A stretch of DNA of 64,000 nt, from the NCBI GenBank assembly GCA_017451025.1, contig JAFSSM010000049.1, forward strand, positions 1-64,000. Direction: 5' to 3'. Shown piece after piece: positions 31,194 through 40,975 of this stretch. Position 1 is the stretch's first letter. Every line of letters starts with the position of its first letter. A program made the position numbers and the translations under genes. The notes beneath the pieces were generated by a model. That model saw only the letters and a list, made by a program, of their open reading frames with translations. It had not been told where the DNA came from and did no database searches. The DNA comes from Synergistaceae bacterium (GTDB taxonomy: Bacteria; Synergistota; Synergistia; Synergistales; Aminobacteriaceae).

Positions 31194-31444
31194 CAGCTAC
31201 AACTCTGGCGAGAGCACAGGCAAATCTGGCTCAGCTCATTGATAACGTGAACTACACCAGCAGCCCAGTGATAATCGCAACTGATAACGGGAAAAACGCT
31301 GTGCTGGTTTCAGAAGAGGACTGGAACTCAATACAGGAGACTATGTACCTGTACTCCATTCCCGGCATGGTCGAAAGCATCATAGAGGCCGGAAAAGAAC
31401 CTTTATCCGCATACACTCCCTATGACCCGAACGAGGAATGGTAA
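31190..31444 (+). CDS. YefM/Phd-family antitoxin
   Basis: This 84-aa protein has the Phd/YefM antitoxin fold: a short N-terminal DNA-binding part (TATTLARAQANLAQLIDNV) and PVIIATDNGKNAVLVSEEDWNSIQETMYL, then an unstructured C-terminal arm that neutralises the toxin. It is followed by the YoeB-like toxin with no gap. Its ATG overlaps the stop of the Sel1-repeat gene (ATGA). YefM normally represses its own operon, but no obvious dyad was seen at this coding junction, and translational coupling to the upstream gene is unusual for such a module. Confidence 0.92.
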   Translation: MTATTLARAQANLAQLIDNVNYTSSPVIIATDNGKNAVLVSEEDWNSIQETMYLYSIPGMVESIIEAGKEPLSAYTPYDPNEEW

Positions 31445-31741
31445 ATGTATTTCGTAGAGTTAAGCAGACAGGCAATGAAGGACAGGAAGCTGCTAAAGGC
31501 AGCGGGGCTTGAGGGAAAAGCTAGGCTTCTGCTGGACATACTTGCGTCTGACCCTTTGCAGTTCCCGCCGTCGTACGAAAAATTATCATGGGATATGCGC
31601 GGGAGTTATTCCAGAAGGATTAACGCTCAGCACAGACTTGTTTATGACGTTGTCGACAACAGCGAAAATATACTCTCGCCCGACGGCACTCCTTACGAGG
31701 GCATAGTAAGGGTAAAAAGAATGTGGACACACTACGAGTGA
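31445..31741 (+). CDS. YoeB/Txe-family mRNA interferase toxin
   Basis: YoeB is a RelE-fold toxin that cleaves mRNA in the ribosomal A site. The 98-aa protein is somewhat longer than the usual 84, with extra residues at about 74-85 (SPDGTPYEG). The family core is intact: PPSYEKLSWDMRGSYSRRINAQHRLVYDV, and a C-terminal VKRMWTHYE, carrying the catalytic Glu, Arg and His. It starts immediately after the antitoxin stop. Confidence 0.92.
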   Translation: MYFVELSRQAMKDRKLLKAAGLEGKARLLLDILASDPLQFPPSYEKLSWDMRGSYSRRINAQHRLVYDVVDNSENILSPDGTPYEGIVRVKRMWTHYE

Positions 31742-31766
31742 ACGCACAAAGGAGGCACAAACTAAA

Positions 31767-33173
31767 ATGGCATTCAAACGCTGGCACAACGTCCCGGAAG
31801 TTCAGGACGAAGTCGCCAAACTCACTGATAACGCACAAAAATACTTCTCTCTCCTCTCGACAGGAAAGACCGACGACAAAATTCAGGCTCAAAAGCTCTG
31901 GCAGGTCATGTCCAGCTCGTACTGGGACATCCTCTTTGCCATCATCGACGCTCAGACTAAAGCCTTGCCCGCAAAACTTGTCTTCGACGCAGAAGAAAGA
32001 CTCTTCATCGACACAGGCTACGTTCACGGAGTGCTGAGCCTCAGCAAAAATTTTGACCCCAAAGCATTCCTCACAGCCAAGTGCTCCTCAGGAATACTTC
32101 CTGTCATGACTTTTTCCGACTACATCGCCGAAACTTGGGCCGCAATCACAGGCAGTCCCGCACCAGTCCCGGCAATCGGAATGTCCCTCGAAGACAGAAT
32201 AGCCCGGCTCAACGAAGCTCTGGCCGCTGCTCAAGACGAAAGAGACCGCGAACTCTCAGCCATCGTCTCAGAGTATTCACTAAAACTCCAGGCAAGCCAG
32301 TTCTCGCAGGCAATGAACTATAACCTCATACCCTGCATGAAGGTCAACATGAGAGTACCGGAATACCGTGAAGGCGACGAGGCTTTTCGTCAGTCATTGT
32401 CCCAGAAACGCAAAATTTACATCGACGCTGAAAACGCTATGCTCCTCGAGATTAACTCCGCCCGCAAAAAAGAGGGCACCCCGCTTCCAGCACCGCGAGC
32501 CGAAAAATTCCTTCAGCTCCACGAAAACACAAAGAACATAGCCCGCGAAATTCTCTATTCGCAGGTTGATGCGGTGAAGATTGCCCGCAGAAACAAGAAG
32601 ATTACTGATTCCTGCTCTGGAATGTCCCCCCAGATGAAGCGCAGCGAGCTTCGCAACATGCTCGTCAAGAAGCGCGACTACCTTTCAGTTCCGGCCAAGA
32701 ACGCCAGAATCGACGGCTCACTGCTCTGCGCTCCGGACTCAATGCCCCTCGATTACGTGAAGAACTATGCGATTCTCGAGGACATGTGCAGAATGGACAT
32801 CGCTATGTTCAACGTCCCAAGAGTCAGAATGTACGGCCTGCCCAGAGCTATTTTCGTACCAGGACAGGGACTCGGCACTTACGACTGGAGCGACCACACA
32901 ATTCTTCTGCCGGTGTTTCCGCTCAACGGCGAGGATAAATCCGTGAGCTATGCACTTGCTACGTACAGATGGGACAGCGACGAGGACAGGAAGGTCAAGA
33001 CTCCCTACGAGCAGATCAAGGAGAACAAGAAAAAATCCCTGCTCGCACTTGCAAGTTCATTCTACAAGGACTATTCCTTATGGATGACGAAGGAGAAGAA
33101 GGGCTACAGAATACTTCCAGGCGAGACACACAAAGCGTTTGTGCAGATTTTTGCGCAGAAAGCCGACGACTGA
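31767..33173 (+). CDS. Protein of unknown function, 468 aa
   Basis: I do not recognise this protein. It has no signal peptide or membrane segment. The N-terminal half is helical, with a possible coiled coil (about residues 140-180, [26 protein letters not shown]). A basic central region (about 265-310) has [12 protein letters not shown] and [23 protein letters not shown]. The C-terminal part is more globular, with [23 protein letters not shown] and YATYRWD-like segments before a Lys-rich helix. It has a good ribosome binding site (AAAGGAGG) and overlaps metA by one base at the stop. It follows the toxin gene by 25 bp, so it may be a third element of that module or simply a neighbour. Confidence 0.75.
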   Translation: MAFKRWHNVPEVQDEVAKLTDNAQKYFSLLSTGKTDDKIQAQKLWQVMSSSYWDILFAIIDAQTKALPAKLVFDAEERLFIDTGYVHGVLSLSKNFDPKAFLTAKCSSGILPVMTFSDYIAETWAAITGSPAPVPAIGMSLEDRIARLNEALAAAQDERDRELSAIVSEYSLKLQASQFSQAMNYNLIPCMKVNMRVPEYREGDEAFRQSLSQKRKIYIDAENAMLLEINSARKKEGTPLPAPRAEKFLQLHENTKNIAREILYSQVDAVKIARRNKKITDSCSGMSPQMKRSELRNMLVKKRDYLSVPAKNARIDGSLLCAPDSMPLDYVKNYAILEDMCRMDIAMFNVPRVRMYGLPRAIFVPGQGLGTYDWSDHTILLPVFPLNGEDKSVSYALATYRWDSDEDRKVKTPYEQIKENKKKSLLALASSFYKDYSLWMTKEKKGYRILPGETHKAFVQIFAQKADD

Positions 33174-34105
33174 TGCCCATAAACATACCCGGCGACCTTC
33201 CGGCAGCGGGCATTCTGGAGCGCGAAAACATCTTCGTGATGACCAGCAGGCGCGCTCAGAGCCAGGACATCAGGCCCCTGCGAATCCTGATACTTAACCT
33301 CATGCCCACGAAGATAGCTACTGAGACTCAGTTAGCCCGTCTTCTGGGCAATACCCCCCTTCAGGTTGAGATTGAGCTTATTGCGGCGAGCGGACATACC
33401 CCGAAAAATACTCCGGCTGAACACATGCTTGCGTTCTACAGAAACTTTGACGCGGTGAAGCACGAGTATTTTGACGGCATGATTATTACCGGAGCACCAG
33501 TTGAGCATTTAGCCTTCGAGGAAGTCTCATACTGGAAGGAACTGTGCGAAATTATGGAGTGGAGCAAGAGTCATGTTCACAGCACTTTTCATATCTGCTG
33601 GGGGGCACAGGCCGGACTGTACTATCATTACGGTATTCCGAAGATACATTTGCGGTCAAAATTATTCGGCGTGTTCAGACACAGGGTTACGCACAAAGGC
33701 TCGATACTGTTTCGCGGTTCGGATGATGTGTTCATGGTCCCGCATTCCCGACACACGACGGTAATGCGCTCTGACATCAAGAAGATACCTGCACTGAAAA
33801 TTCTTGCTGAGAGCTACGAGGCGGGGGTCTACGCTGTTTCTACTAACGAAGGCAGGCAATTATTCATCACCGGGCATTCCGAGTATGACCCCGACACTCT
33901 GGCACAAGAATACTGGCGCGACAAAAGGGCAGGGCTTGCGATTCACGTACCTCATAATTATTTCCCGAATGACGATGATTCACAGCCGCCGGTGTGTACC
34001 TGGAGATCTAGTGCCAATCTGCTCTATTCGAACTGGCTGAATTACTTTGTGTACCAGCAGACTCCGTATGATGCGCGGAATATTAAAGGCATAAAAACTA
34101 ACTAG
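33173..34105 (+). CDS. metA: Homoserine O-acetyltransferase (MetA family)
   Basis: MetA activates homoserine for methionine synthesis. The 310-aa sequence has the catalytic Cys142 in [15 protein letters not shown] and the His/Glu pair in ITGHSEYD. Residue 111 in [15 protein letters not shown] is Glu. In characterised MetA enzymes Glu111 goes with acetyl-CoA and Gly111 with succinyl-CoA, so acetyl transfer is predicted. The frame is open from 32969, but the family N-terminus [11 protein letters not shown] starts at 33173, overlapping the previous stop. No SAM riboswitch precedes it, unlike metK. Confidence 0.95.
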   Translation: MPINIPGDLPAAGILERENIFVMTSRRAQSQDIRPLRILILNLMPTKIATETQLARLLGNTPLQVEIELIAASGHTPKNTPAEHMLAFYRNFDAVKHEYFDGMIITGAPVEHLAFEEVSYWKELCEIMEWSKSHVHSTFHICWGAQAGLYYHYGIPKIHLRSKLFGVFRHRVTHKGSILFRGSDDVFMVPHSRHTTVMRSDIKKIPALKILAESYEAGVYAVSTNEGRQLFITGHSEYDPDTLAQEYWRDKRAGLAIHVPHNYFPNDDDSQPPVCTWRSSANLLYSNWLNYFVYQQTPYDARNIKGIKTN

Positions 34106-34118
34106 GAGCGTGTTACTC

Positions 34119-35783
34119 ATGAAAAACATTAGCCTCAAATCTATGCTGATTATGCTTTCACTGATCCCGCTTATCCTCGCTGTCGTGATTATCGCTGTCG
34201 CAACTTCAAGGGTAGTTGTCCAGAATCTCAAGGACAACACTAAGGAAGAACTGATAGTTGCCGCAAAAGCCCTCAAGGAATATTACGAGTATGATCTAGT
34301 CTACAACAATGATCTCGTTGACGGATTCATCAACTACGAAACCTCCTACATTGACTCTATGCATCTTACGGGAATTGATCTGACCCTCTTCAAGGAAAAC
34401 GTTCGCTTCATGACAACTATTCGTGACGATTCCGGCAAACGCATTGAGGGTACGAAGGCTTCCGATGCGGTGTGGAACGTCGTCAAAAATGGCAGTGATT
34501 ATTATTCCGACAAGGTCAAAATTAACGGGCTGAACTATCACGTCTACTACATGCCCCTGCGCTACGGGAACAAGACTTACGGCATGGCATTTTCGGGCAA
34601 ACCTGCAACGGCAATTCAAGAGGCCGAAATTAACATCTACAAGATAATTCTGACGATAAGCACATTGCTTGTAGTGATATTCGGTGCCGTAACAATGATA
34701 ATTACCCGGAGAATCGCAAACCCTCTCCGTGATGTGGCCGAAAGGATAGAGCATCTGCTAAACATAAAGCTGAACGTCAAGACCGATGCCAAAAGCAATA
34801 TCTACGAGACTGCACAGCTTATACGTGCGGCCGGCAAGCTCAGAGCAGTTCTGAACGACGTTGTTGGGAAGATTCAGGATTCGGCATTGTCGCTCACCGA
34901 GACTGTAGCGTCAACTGCGGATATGGCGAAAGAGTCTTCGTATGCTTCAGTCCAGATCGCAGAATCGATGCAGGCTCTTGCGGAAACTACGGTATCTATG
35001 GCCGGAGATGTCAGGGAAATCAACGAAAACGTTACTGACATGGCAGAAGTAATCACCCACGTAGTTACTAACGTGGAACACCTCAATAACAATTCGCGCC
35101 TTATGAGCGATGCCAACAATTCAGCACTGGCATGCATAGAGGACGCAACGAAATTCTCCGAAAAATCTTCACAGGCAATCGATGAAATTACTGACAAGAT
35201 CAACGCCACCAACGAGGCAATCTTCAAGATAGGCGGCAAGGTAAGGCTGATCACTGATATAGCTACGCAGACTAACCTGTTATCGCTGAATGCTGGGATA
35301 GAGGCGGCACGTGCAGGAGAAGCCGGAAAGGGATTCGGGGTAGTAGCTGCGGAGATAAAGAAGCTGGCTTCAGATTCAAATGCTTCTGCAGAAGAAATTA
35401 ATGCTCTGGTTTCAGAGATCAAGGCACTATCAGAAGAATGCGTTGAACACGCCGGAGATGTCAGGGAGCTGATAAAGGAAGAAGGGGAGCTTCTGATGAC
35501 GACGCACGATAAATTCATGGTGCTGGCTGATGAGATAAAGGACTCTGTGCAAGAAATTTCTTCTGTGTCTGGAGTAACTTCACAGCTTGAAGGCATCAAG
35601 GATTCGATCATGAATGATGTCAGCGAGTTGGCGACAATTTCTGAGGAGGCTTCGGCGACGAACGAGGAGGTAGCGGCATCGATAGCATCAATAGCCGACA
35701 ACATCAAGAAGGTATCTGAGGACACAGGGACTATGCATCAATTGGCAGAGAATCTCAACGAGGCGATTTCGTATTTCCACTAG
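34119..35783 (+). CDS. Methyl-accepting chemotaxis protein
   Basis: This 554-aa chemoreceptor has two membrane segments (about 11-31 and 173-195) flanking a periplasmic sensing domain of some 140 residues with a single-Cache look ([33 protein letters not shown]). A HAMP-like linker and the signalling domain follow; the conserved tip is [36 protein letters not shown]. It signals to CheA/CheW. No other che genes are nearby. ATG 34119 was preferred over GTG 34110 because of AGGAG spacing and the typical [10 protein letters not shown] start. The C-terminus has no CheR-tethering pentapeptide. Confidence 0.95.
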   Translation: MKNISLKSMLIMLSLIPLILAVVIIAVATSRVVVQNLKDNTKEELIVAAKALKEYYEYDLVYNNDLVDGFINYETSYIDSMHLTGIDLTLFKENVRFMTTIRDDSGKRIEGTKASDAVWNVVKNGSDYYSDKVKINGLNYHVYYMPLRYGNKTYGMAFSGKPATAIQEAEINIYKIILTISTLLVVIFGAVTMIITRRIANPLRDVAERIEHLLNIKLNVKTDAKSNIYETAQLIRAAGKLRAVLNDVVGKIQDSALSLTETVASTADMAKESSYASVQIAESMQALAETTVSMAGDVREINENVTDMAEVITHVVTNVEHLNNNSRLMSDANNSALACIEDATKFSEKSSQAIDEITDKINATNEAIFKIGGKVRLITDIATQTNLLSLNAGIEAARAGEAGKGFGVVAAEIKKLASDSNASAEEINALVSEIKALSEECVEHAGDVRELIKEEGELLMTTHDKFMVLADEIKDSVQEISSVSGVTSQLEGIKDSIMNDVSELATISEEASATNEEVAASIASIADNIKKVSEDTGTMHQLAENLNEAISYFH

Positions 35784-35801
35784 AGCACACGCACAAAAAA
35801 G

Positions 35802-35828
35802 CCTCCCCTTCTTCAGGGGAGGTATTTT
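35802..35828. terminator. Terminator after the chemoreceptor gene
   Basis: CCTCCCC (35802-35808) pairs with GGGGAGG (35816-35822). TATTTTG follows on the plus strand and TTTTTTG on the minus strand, so it serves both the chemoreceptor and the convergent pseudogene. Confidence 0.92.
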
Positions 35829-35840
35829 GTTATGACGGCG

Positions 35841-36918
35841 TTACTCTTCTGCGTTGATGTGGAGTTCGTCGGTCTCGATGGTGAAGCCTTCGGTTTCTGC
35901 TTCTGCCATTACTCTGAAACTTCCGCTGACCACTTCGGCAGTAATGGTGAATATGCCTTCGCTGGAAATGTCAACGCCGTCGATGGGTTTGCCGTTCACG
36001 AGGACCTGAACGTTCGAGGCATCTTCCGGCCACTCGCTTATGATGAAGGTGATAGGCGCGCCTGCTCTCACGTCGACGATGTAGAATTTCCCTTAGCATA
36101 AGTTACAGCAATGGATAGGCTATATCTTCCTGACCTTGTCGGCCTTCCATTGAGGTAGCATTTGTTTCCTGAGCAGCTAGTGCTCAGACCAGGAGCTGTA
36201 ACCGTGAAATACAGGGTATAAGGCGCAGCTCTGTTCGATGGGTTCTTGGGAGTGCCCTTGATGATATCTGAAGTATCGCTCCCTACGAGCATCGCTCCAA
36301 TATCGAAGCCGTTTGCCTGCAACGTAGCAGTCCAGCCCGAGAAGGTAATAGGCTTTGTGCCTGTAGCCCCGATTTTTGCGTAGTATGGCTCGTTGAGGCA
36401 GGCATCTGGCAGCCTTGTTGCCGTGATTGTCGGCGGCTCATCCACATACGGATAATTCACGTACATAGGAACATAGCATTTCTCCGACAGCCTAGAGTAC
36501 GTATACGTTCCCTTGTGCGTCCCGACCATTTGGTTAGCCACAGAGTCCCAGCAATATTGTCTGGTCAATGTATGTTATCGTTTGCTTACTAGTGTTATTC
36601 TCCACGACAAATATCACGTGATCCCAGTCGTTGAGGTAATCACCCTTCTGAAGCTTTTTGTACGCAGGATAGACGGAACTTGCCTGGCTGCTCCTTATGT
36701 TCGACCAGATTCTCTGCCACTGATCTTTAGTGTGGTCATAGTTGAAAACGGAGCTTGACACCGACGACACCAAATTCGTGTAAGCACTGCTGTAGCGGCT
36801 CTTGTGGAACATAACCGTATGCCGTAATGGCAATTCCCTGTCCCAAAAGGCTTGTCTTATGCAGTCTGTTACTAATGTTGCTCAGACCATTCCGTACTTG
36901 GCCTGCCCGTTTCTTCAT
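35841..36918 (-). pseudogene. Decayed gene for a protein with Ig-like domains (three frameshifts)
   Basis: Four consecutive minus-strand frames join into one protein of about 355 aa. Segment 1 starts at ATG 36918 (AGGAGG upstream; MKKRAGQVRNG), shifts near 36840 into RHTVMFHKSRYSSAYTNLVSS... through GDYLNDWDHVIFVVENN, shifts near 36560 into QYCWDSVANQMVG..., and shifts near 36085 into FYIVDVRAGAPITFII..., ending at 35841. The middle has GDYLNDWDHVIFVV, resembling NlpC/amidase-type domains. The third segment (PPTITATRLPDACLNEPYYAKIGATG...GTPKNP) resembles putative Ig/cadherin-like repeats of large surface proteins. No signal peptide is seen at the start, so this is probably the remnant of a bigger gene. 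Confidence 0.75.
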
Positions 36919-37103
36919 GAAAAATCTTCCTCCTTGAATTGAAATTCCGTTTACCTTCACGCAATTATTGGAACTTCACATCAAGGAGGCTTCTCCTCGC
37001 GGGTACTGCACGCAAACCTCTTCGGCCAAGCACAAAAAACCGCGCCGCAATGTGCTACGTCAATTCTGATATCTCAATTCTTCATTACCTTGTGGGGACA
37101 AGT

Positions 37104-37112
37104 ATTATAGCA
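37104..37112 (-). promoter_or_regulatory. Extended -10 promoter on the minus strand
   Basis: TGCTATAAT (37112-37104) lies 186 nt upstream of the pseudogene start, directly after the ftsH terminator. It is the same extended -10 as at the tRNA-Ser gene. Apart from this, 36919-37122 holds nothing I can assign. Confidence 0.55.
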
Positions 37113-37115
37113 CAC

Positions 37116-37148
37116 AAAAAAACCTCCCTCACGTTTCCGCAAGGGAGG
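37116..37148 (-). terminator. Terminator of the trpS-ftsH operon
   Basis: On the minus strand CCTCCCT (37148-37142) pairs with AGGGAGG (37129-37123), followed by TTTTTTTGTG. It lies 14 nt after the ftsH stop. Confidence 0.93.
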
Positions 37149-37161
37149 CGTTGTTCGCTGT

Positions 37162-39048
37162 CTACTCTTCTGGTTCAGGTTCTAGCTTCACGTTCTCGCG
37201 GTCAACCATCGCCTGAATCTCGTCGTGGGTGATTACTTCCTTCTCCTGAAGCACACCGGCTACCTCGTGCAGCATCTTTTCGTGTTCACGCAAAATCGCA
37301 CCCGCCTGTTCCTGCGCCTCAACCACTAAGCGCCGAATCTCCGCATCTATCTTCTCCGAAGTATCCTCGCCCACATCGTTGCGCACACCAGACTCTCCGT
37401 GAAGATACGTCATCGACGGTGCGGCATACCTCACAGGCCCGAGCTCCGGCGACATCCCGAACTCCGTAACCATCCGGCGCGCAGTCTCCGTAGCGCGTTC
37501 GAGATCGTTCGATGCTCCGGTCGATGCCTCGCTGAACACCAAAAGCTCCGCCGCTCTCCCTCCGAGCATCACCGCCATCCTGCTCCGAAGCTCCGACTCT
37601 CCCACAAGATAGTGATCCTCGTTCGGCCTCTGAAGTGTATAACCCAGTGCTCCCTTCGTCGTGGGAATTATGCTCACCTTGTGCACAGGGTCAGTTCCTG
37701 GCAGATAGCACGCAACTAATGCATGTCCCGTCTCGTGGTACGCTACCTTCTTGCGGACTTCCGGAGTGAGCGGTGTCTTCCTCTGCAACCCCGCAACTAC
37801 ACGCTCAATCGCCAGGTCAAAATCATTCATGCTGACCTTGTCGGCTTTCCGGCGCGCGGCCAAGAGCGAAGCCTCGTTAGCAATATTCGCCAGGTCCGCA
37901 CCAGAAAAACCGGGCGTTACCTTCGCGATTGACCGTAAATCGATCTCTGGCGCAAGAGGGAGCTTCTTCGTGTGTATCTTGAGGATTTCCTCGCGGCCTT
38001 CCTCTGTCGGAAGTACTACCTGAATCTGCCGGTCAAACCTTCCCGGCCTCAGCAATGCCTGATCCAAAATTTCCGGCCGGTTCGTCGCTCCCATAATCAC
38101 AACTCCGTTGTTGTCCTCGAAGCCGTCCATTTCTGCAAGTAACTGGTTCAGCGTGGCTTCCTGCTCGGAATTGCTGTTGAAGTTACGCATTCGCGCCTGC
38201 CCTATCGCGTCAATCTCGTCCACGAAAATTATGCACGGAGCTTTTCGCTTGGCCTGTTCGAACAAATCCCTCACTCTTGCCGCACCAACTCCTACGAACA
38301 TTTCCACGAAACTTGAACCGGTTATGAAGAAAAACGGCACCCCTGCTTCACCCGCACATGCCTTCGCGAGAAGAGTCTTTCCTGTTCCGGGAGGACCTAC
38401 CAGCAATACACCTCGAGGCAGTTTCGCCCCGAACTTGTCAAAGCGTTTCGGGTCTTTCAGGAAGTCGATTATCTCCCTAAGTTCTACTTCAGCCTCGCCC
38501 GCTCCGCCAATATCACCGAAGTGTACTCCGCTCATCTCACCCTGCAGCTCTTTGGCTTTGCTCTTGCCGAACGAGAATATCCCTCCTCCTGCTCCGCCCC
38601 GCATGTTCCTGAATATAAAGTACCAGATAATCAACAGGGGCAGCATCGGCAGAAATATTCCCATCAGCAGGTCAATCAACCCTTCCTGCCTGGCTACACC
38701 GCCAAACTTGATGTCCGCACTGGCCAGTCTCTCAATCAAAAACGGGTCCTGAAGACGTACTACACTCTTCACGCTCTCGGGCTTCTTCGTCTTGGCCGTG
38801 AGTATCACTCCGTTGACGATTGGCCGCTTGTCCGGACTCAACGCCGCCTCCTTGAGAGTGTAGACTATCCGGGATTCACCGATGTCAACGTTCTCGATGT
38901 CCTGGCTCGTCAGGTCTGCAAGAAACTCGCTGTACGGAACTTCGGTCTTGCTCTCAGCCCAAGGCTTATAGATATATTCTGCGAACAGCCAAGCCACTAT
39001 CAACGCACCCAGAAAATACCACACTGAAAATTTTTGTCCTTTGTTCAT
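37162..39048 (-). CDS. ftsH: ATP-dependent zinc metalloprotease FtsH
   Basis: FtsH is a membrane-bound AAA+ protease degrading misfolded membrane proteins and regulators. The 628-aa sequence has TM1 (8-25), a periplasmic part, TM2 (126-146), Walker A GPPGTGKT (218-225), Walker B FVDEIDAIG, ALLRPGRFDRQ with the arginine finger, and zinc-binding HETGH. The segment after Walker B (QARMRNFNSNSEQEATLNQLL) departs from the usual RQRG...DEREQTLNQ pattern. It is the last gene of a long minus-strand operon, and its terminator follows at once. Confidence 0.96.
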   Translation of the reverse strand: MNKGQKFSVWYFLGALIVAWLFAEYIYKPWAESKTEVPYSEFLADLTSQDIENVDIGESRIVYTLKEAALSPDKRPIVNGVILTAKTKKPESVKSVVRLQDPFLIERLASADIKFGGVARQEGLIDLLMGIFLPMLPLLIIWYFIFRNMRGGAGGGIFSFGKSKAKELQGEMSGVHFGDIGGAGEAEVELREIIDFLKDPKRFDKFGAKLPRGVLLVGPPGTGKTLLAKACAGEAGVPFFFITGSSFVEMFVGVGAARVRDLFEQAKRKAPCIIFVDEIDAIGQARMRNFNSNSEQEATLNQLLAEMDGFEDNNGVVIMGATNRPEILDQALLRPGRFDRQIQVVLPTEEGREEILKIHTKKLPLAPEIDLRSIAKVTPGFSGADLANIANEASLLAARRKADKVSMNDFDLAIERVVAGLQRKTPLTPEVRKKVAYHETGHALVACYLPGTDPVHKVSIIPTTKGALGYTLQRPNEDHYLVGESELRSRMAVMLGGRAAELLVFSEASTGASNDLERATETARRMVTEFGMSPELGPVRYAAPSMTYLHGESGVRNDVGEDTSEKIDAEIRRLVVEAQEQAGAILREHEKMLHEVAGVLQEKEVITHDEIQAMVDRENVKLEPEPEE

Positions 39049-39093
39049 GTCAATTTGCCGTTGGGATTCCTTTCCTGAAAGATTTTTGGTGAG

Positions 39094-39537
39094 TTACAGC
39101 CTGGAACTTCTCAGAATTGCCCGCCCTGTTGCGTTACGACGGGCTTTTTCGCGCACTGCTTCAAACTTCTCTGCTATGTCTGCACGTTCAGATTCACTCA
39201 CCGGCATTACATCAAGAAACTTCTTCAGCTTTTCCTCCATGTCCTCAATTTCACGGGTATTCGGCGGAACTGTACGGCCTATATTCTGGAGACTCATAAC
39301 CGCAATATCCGCGATCAGCACTGCCATATCGTGAAGGTCGCTGTCGTCCTGCGAAGTGCTCTCCTGTTCCGGAGCTTCCTGCTTAATTCTCGTCGAGAAG
39401 CTCAGAAATCCTACAGCTACCGCAAGCCACGCAGCACCCCCCGCGATATTATCGATGTAGAACATGTAGCCCGCAAAGATCGCAGTGATGATTCCGCCGC
39501 AGAAAAACACCCAGCGCAAAAGTCTGTCCAGCGTCAT
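39094..39537 (-). CDS. Small membrane protein of unknown function
   Basis: This 147-aa protein has two membrane helices (about 8-28 and 33-48), a Gln/Asp-rich loop, and a C-terminal helical domain (about 65-140) with EDMEEKLKKFLDVMPVSESERADI and a basic end. No family is recognised. Its start overlaps the gmk stop by 4 bp, and it lies 45 bp before ftsH, so it belongs to the same operon. Confidence 0.75.
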   Translation of the reverse strand: MTLDRLLRWVFFCGGIITAIFAGYMFYIDNIAGGAAWLAVAVGFLSFSTRIKQEAPEQESTSQDDSDLHDMAVLIADIAVMSLQNIGRTVPPNTREIEDMEEKLKKFLDVMPVSESERADIAEKFEAVREKARRNATGRAILRSSRL

Positions 39538-40124
39538 GATGCGATTATCCGCCTAAGCTCCTCGCAAGCGGAATCCAGATCGTCATTCACGACCACGTAG
39601 TCATATTTTCCCTTGAGGCCAAGTTCCTTGACGGCATTAGCCAGTCGTGTGCGCAGAGCCTCTTCCGTTTCGGTGTGCCTGTCTCTGAGTCTGCGTTCAA
39701 GCTCCTGAATTGACGGTACGTCCACAAACACAAGCACTGCTTCAGGAATTTTTTCCCGAACCTGCAGTGCTCCCTGTACGTCTATCTCAAGCAGAACGTT
39801 ATTACCGGCTTCCAGTTCGCGCATAACGTCAGCCTTGAGCGTCCCGTACATGTCCGAGTGAACGTAAGCGTACTCCAGAAAAAGCCCCTGCGCTATCCAT
39901 TCCCTGAAAGTCTCGTGCGAAATGAAACGGTATTCCACGCCGTCAGTCTCGCCTGGTCTTGGCCGTCTGGTCGTGCAGGAAATCGAGTACACCAGTCCGT
40001 GAATATCCTTCAGCGCGCGTTCACGGAGAGTCCCTTTGCCCGCTCCGCTCGGCCCGGACAGCACAAATAACTTTCCCCTGCCTACTCGATGTTCTGAATC
40101 TGTTCGCGCATTCTCTCTACGCAT
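39534..40124 (-). CDS. gmk: Guanylate kinase
   Basis: Gmk phosphorylates GMP to GDP. It contains the P-loop LSGPSGAGKGTL, SCTTRRPRPGETDGVEYRF, and LEIDVQGA, all diagnostic. The start was set at ATG 40124, with GAGG a few bases upstream, giving 196 aa; ATG 40148 would overlap yicC further. The gene overlaps the yicC 3' end by 43 bp. The yicC-gmk pairing is widespread in bacteria. Confidence 0.95.
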   Translation of the reverse strand: MRRENARTDSEHRVGRGKLFVLSGPSGAGKGTLRERALKDIHGLVYSISCTTRRPRPGETDGVEYRFISHETFREWIAQGLFLEYAYVHSDMYGTLKADVMRELEAGNNVLLEIDVQGALQVREKIPEAVLVFVDVPSIQELERRLRDRHTETEEALRTRLANAVKELGLKGKYDYVVVNDDLDSACEELRRIIAS

Positions 40125-40969
40125 GATTTCGCCTCTACTACTCCCCACCTGAACTGTGCATCCGCTACCTTGCTGCCCATCGTGTTAATCTCCCTGTTCA
40201 TCTCCTGAATCAGAAAGTCTAAACGTTTCCCTGATGGTTCCTGCGATTCCATTATCTGCCGGAATTTTTCGGTGTGGGCCTCAATTCTGACCAGTTCCTC
40301 CGAGACATCCCATTTGTCCGACATCAGCGAAACTTCCTGCGCAACACGTGCCTCGTCGATCTCAAGATCATAGTGTTCCATAACCGTCTCTATTCTTGTC
40401 CGCAATGACTCCAGTGCGTCGTTTCGGGCCGCCTCCCAGCGTTCTTTTAGCGATGCTGTAAGTCTCACAAGCATATTCAGGTCTGCTTCTACTTTACCCT
40501 TGAGCTTGAGACCTTCAGCTCTCTTCATGTCGTTGAGGGACTTTATGGCCTCAGCAATAATTTCGTCCCAGATTTCGGGGTTCTCTGACGCTTCCTGCTC
40601 AGCTATATTGCTGTGGTCATCGTATACTCCGGGAATTAACAGAAAATTCGTGATGTCCGAAGGTGCTTCAAGCTGGTTGCGCTTTGCGATTTTGCGCACC
40701 TGGTTTATCAGGTTGAGCAGTCCTTCTTCGTCGAGAGCAGGGATATGTGCACCGGGATTCCAGGTGATTTCTGCTGAGAGCTTTACCTTCCCGCGAGCTA
40801 TCGAGCTCCTCATGATGTTAATTGCCTTGTTCTCGAGCGATGATAACTCTCTGGGCAGTCGCGCGCTGAAGTCCTGGTACTTGTGATTCACAGACGTAAT
40901 CTCCACCAAAACATTACCCCACGAAAATTCGTGCCTGCTGCTCCCGAAACCCGTCATACTGATAAACAT
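40082..40969 (-). CDS. yicC: YicC-family endoribonuclease
   Basis: YicC-type proteins (now known to have endoribonuclease activity in E. coli and Bacillus) begin SMTGFGSS, continue with VEITSVNHKYQDFSARLPREL, and end with the conserved C-terminal domain KRLDFLIQEMNREINTMGSKVADA. All are present here, in 295 aa. It sits between plsC (6 bp upstream) and gmk (overlapping). Confidence 0.95.
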   Translation of the reverse strand: MFISMTGFGSSRHEFSWGNVLVEITSVNHKYQDFSARLPRELSSLENKAINIMRSSIARGKVKLSAEITWNPGAHIPALDEEGLLNLINQVRKIAKRNQLEAPSDITNFLLIPGVYDDHSNIAEQEASENPEIWDEIIAEAIKSLNDMKRAEGLKLKGKVEADLNMLVRLTASLKERWEAARNDALESLRTRIETVMEHYDLEIDEARVAQEVSLMSDKWDVSEELVRIEAHTEKFRQIMESQEPSGKRLDFLIQEMNREINTMGSKVADAQFRWGVVEAKSCVERMREQIQNIE

Positions 40970-40975
40970 TCCGAG

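Noticed and set aside
36918-36960. Upstream ATG at 36960 as the start of the decayed gene
   Set aside because: The ATG at 36918 has AGGAGG at proper spacing; the upstream residues do not look like coding sequence.
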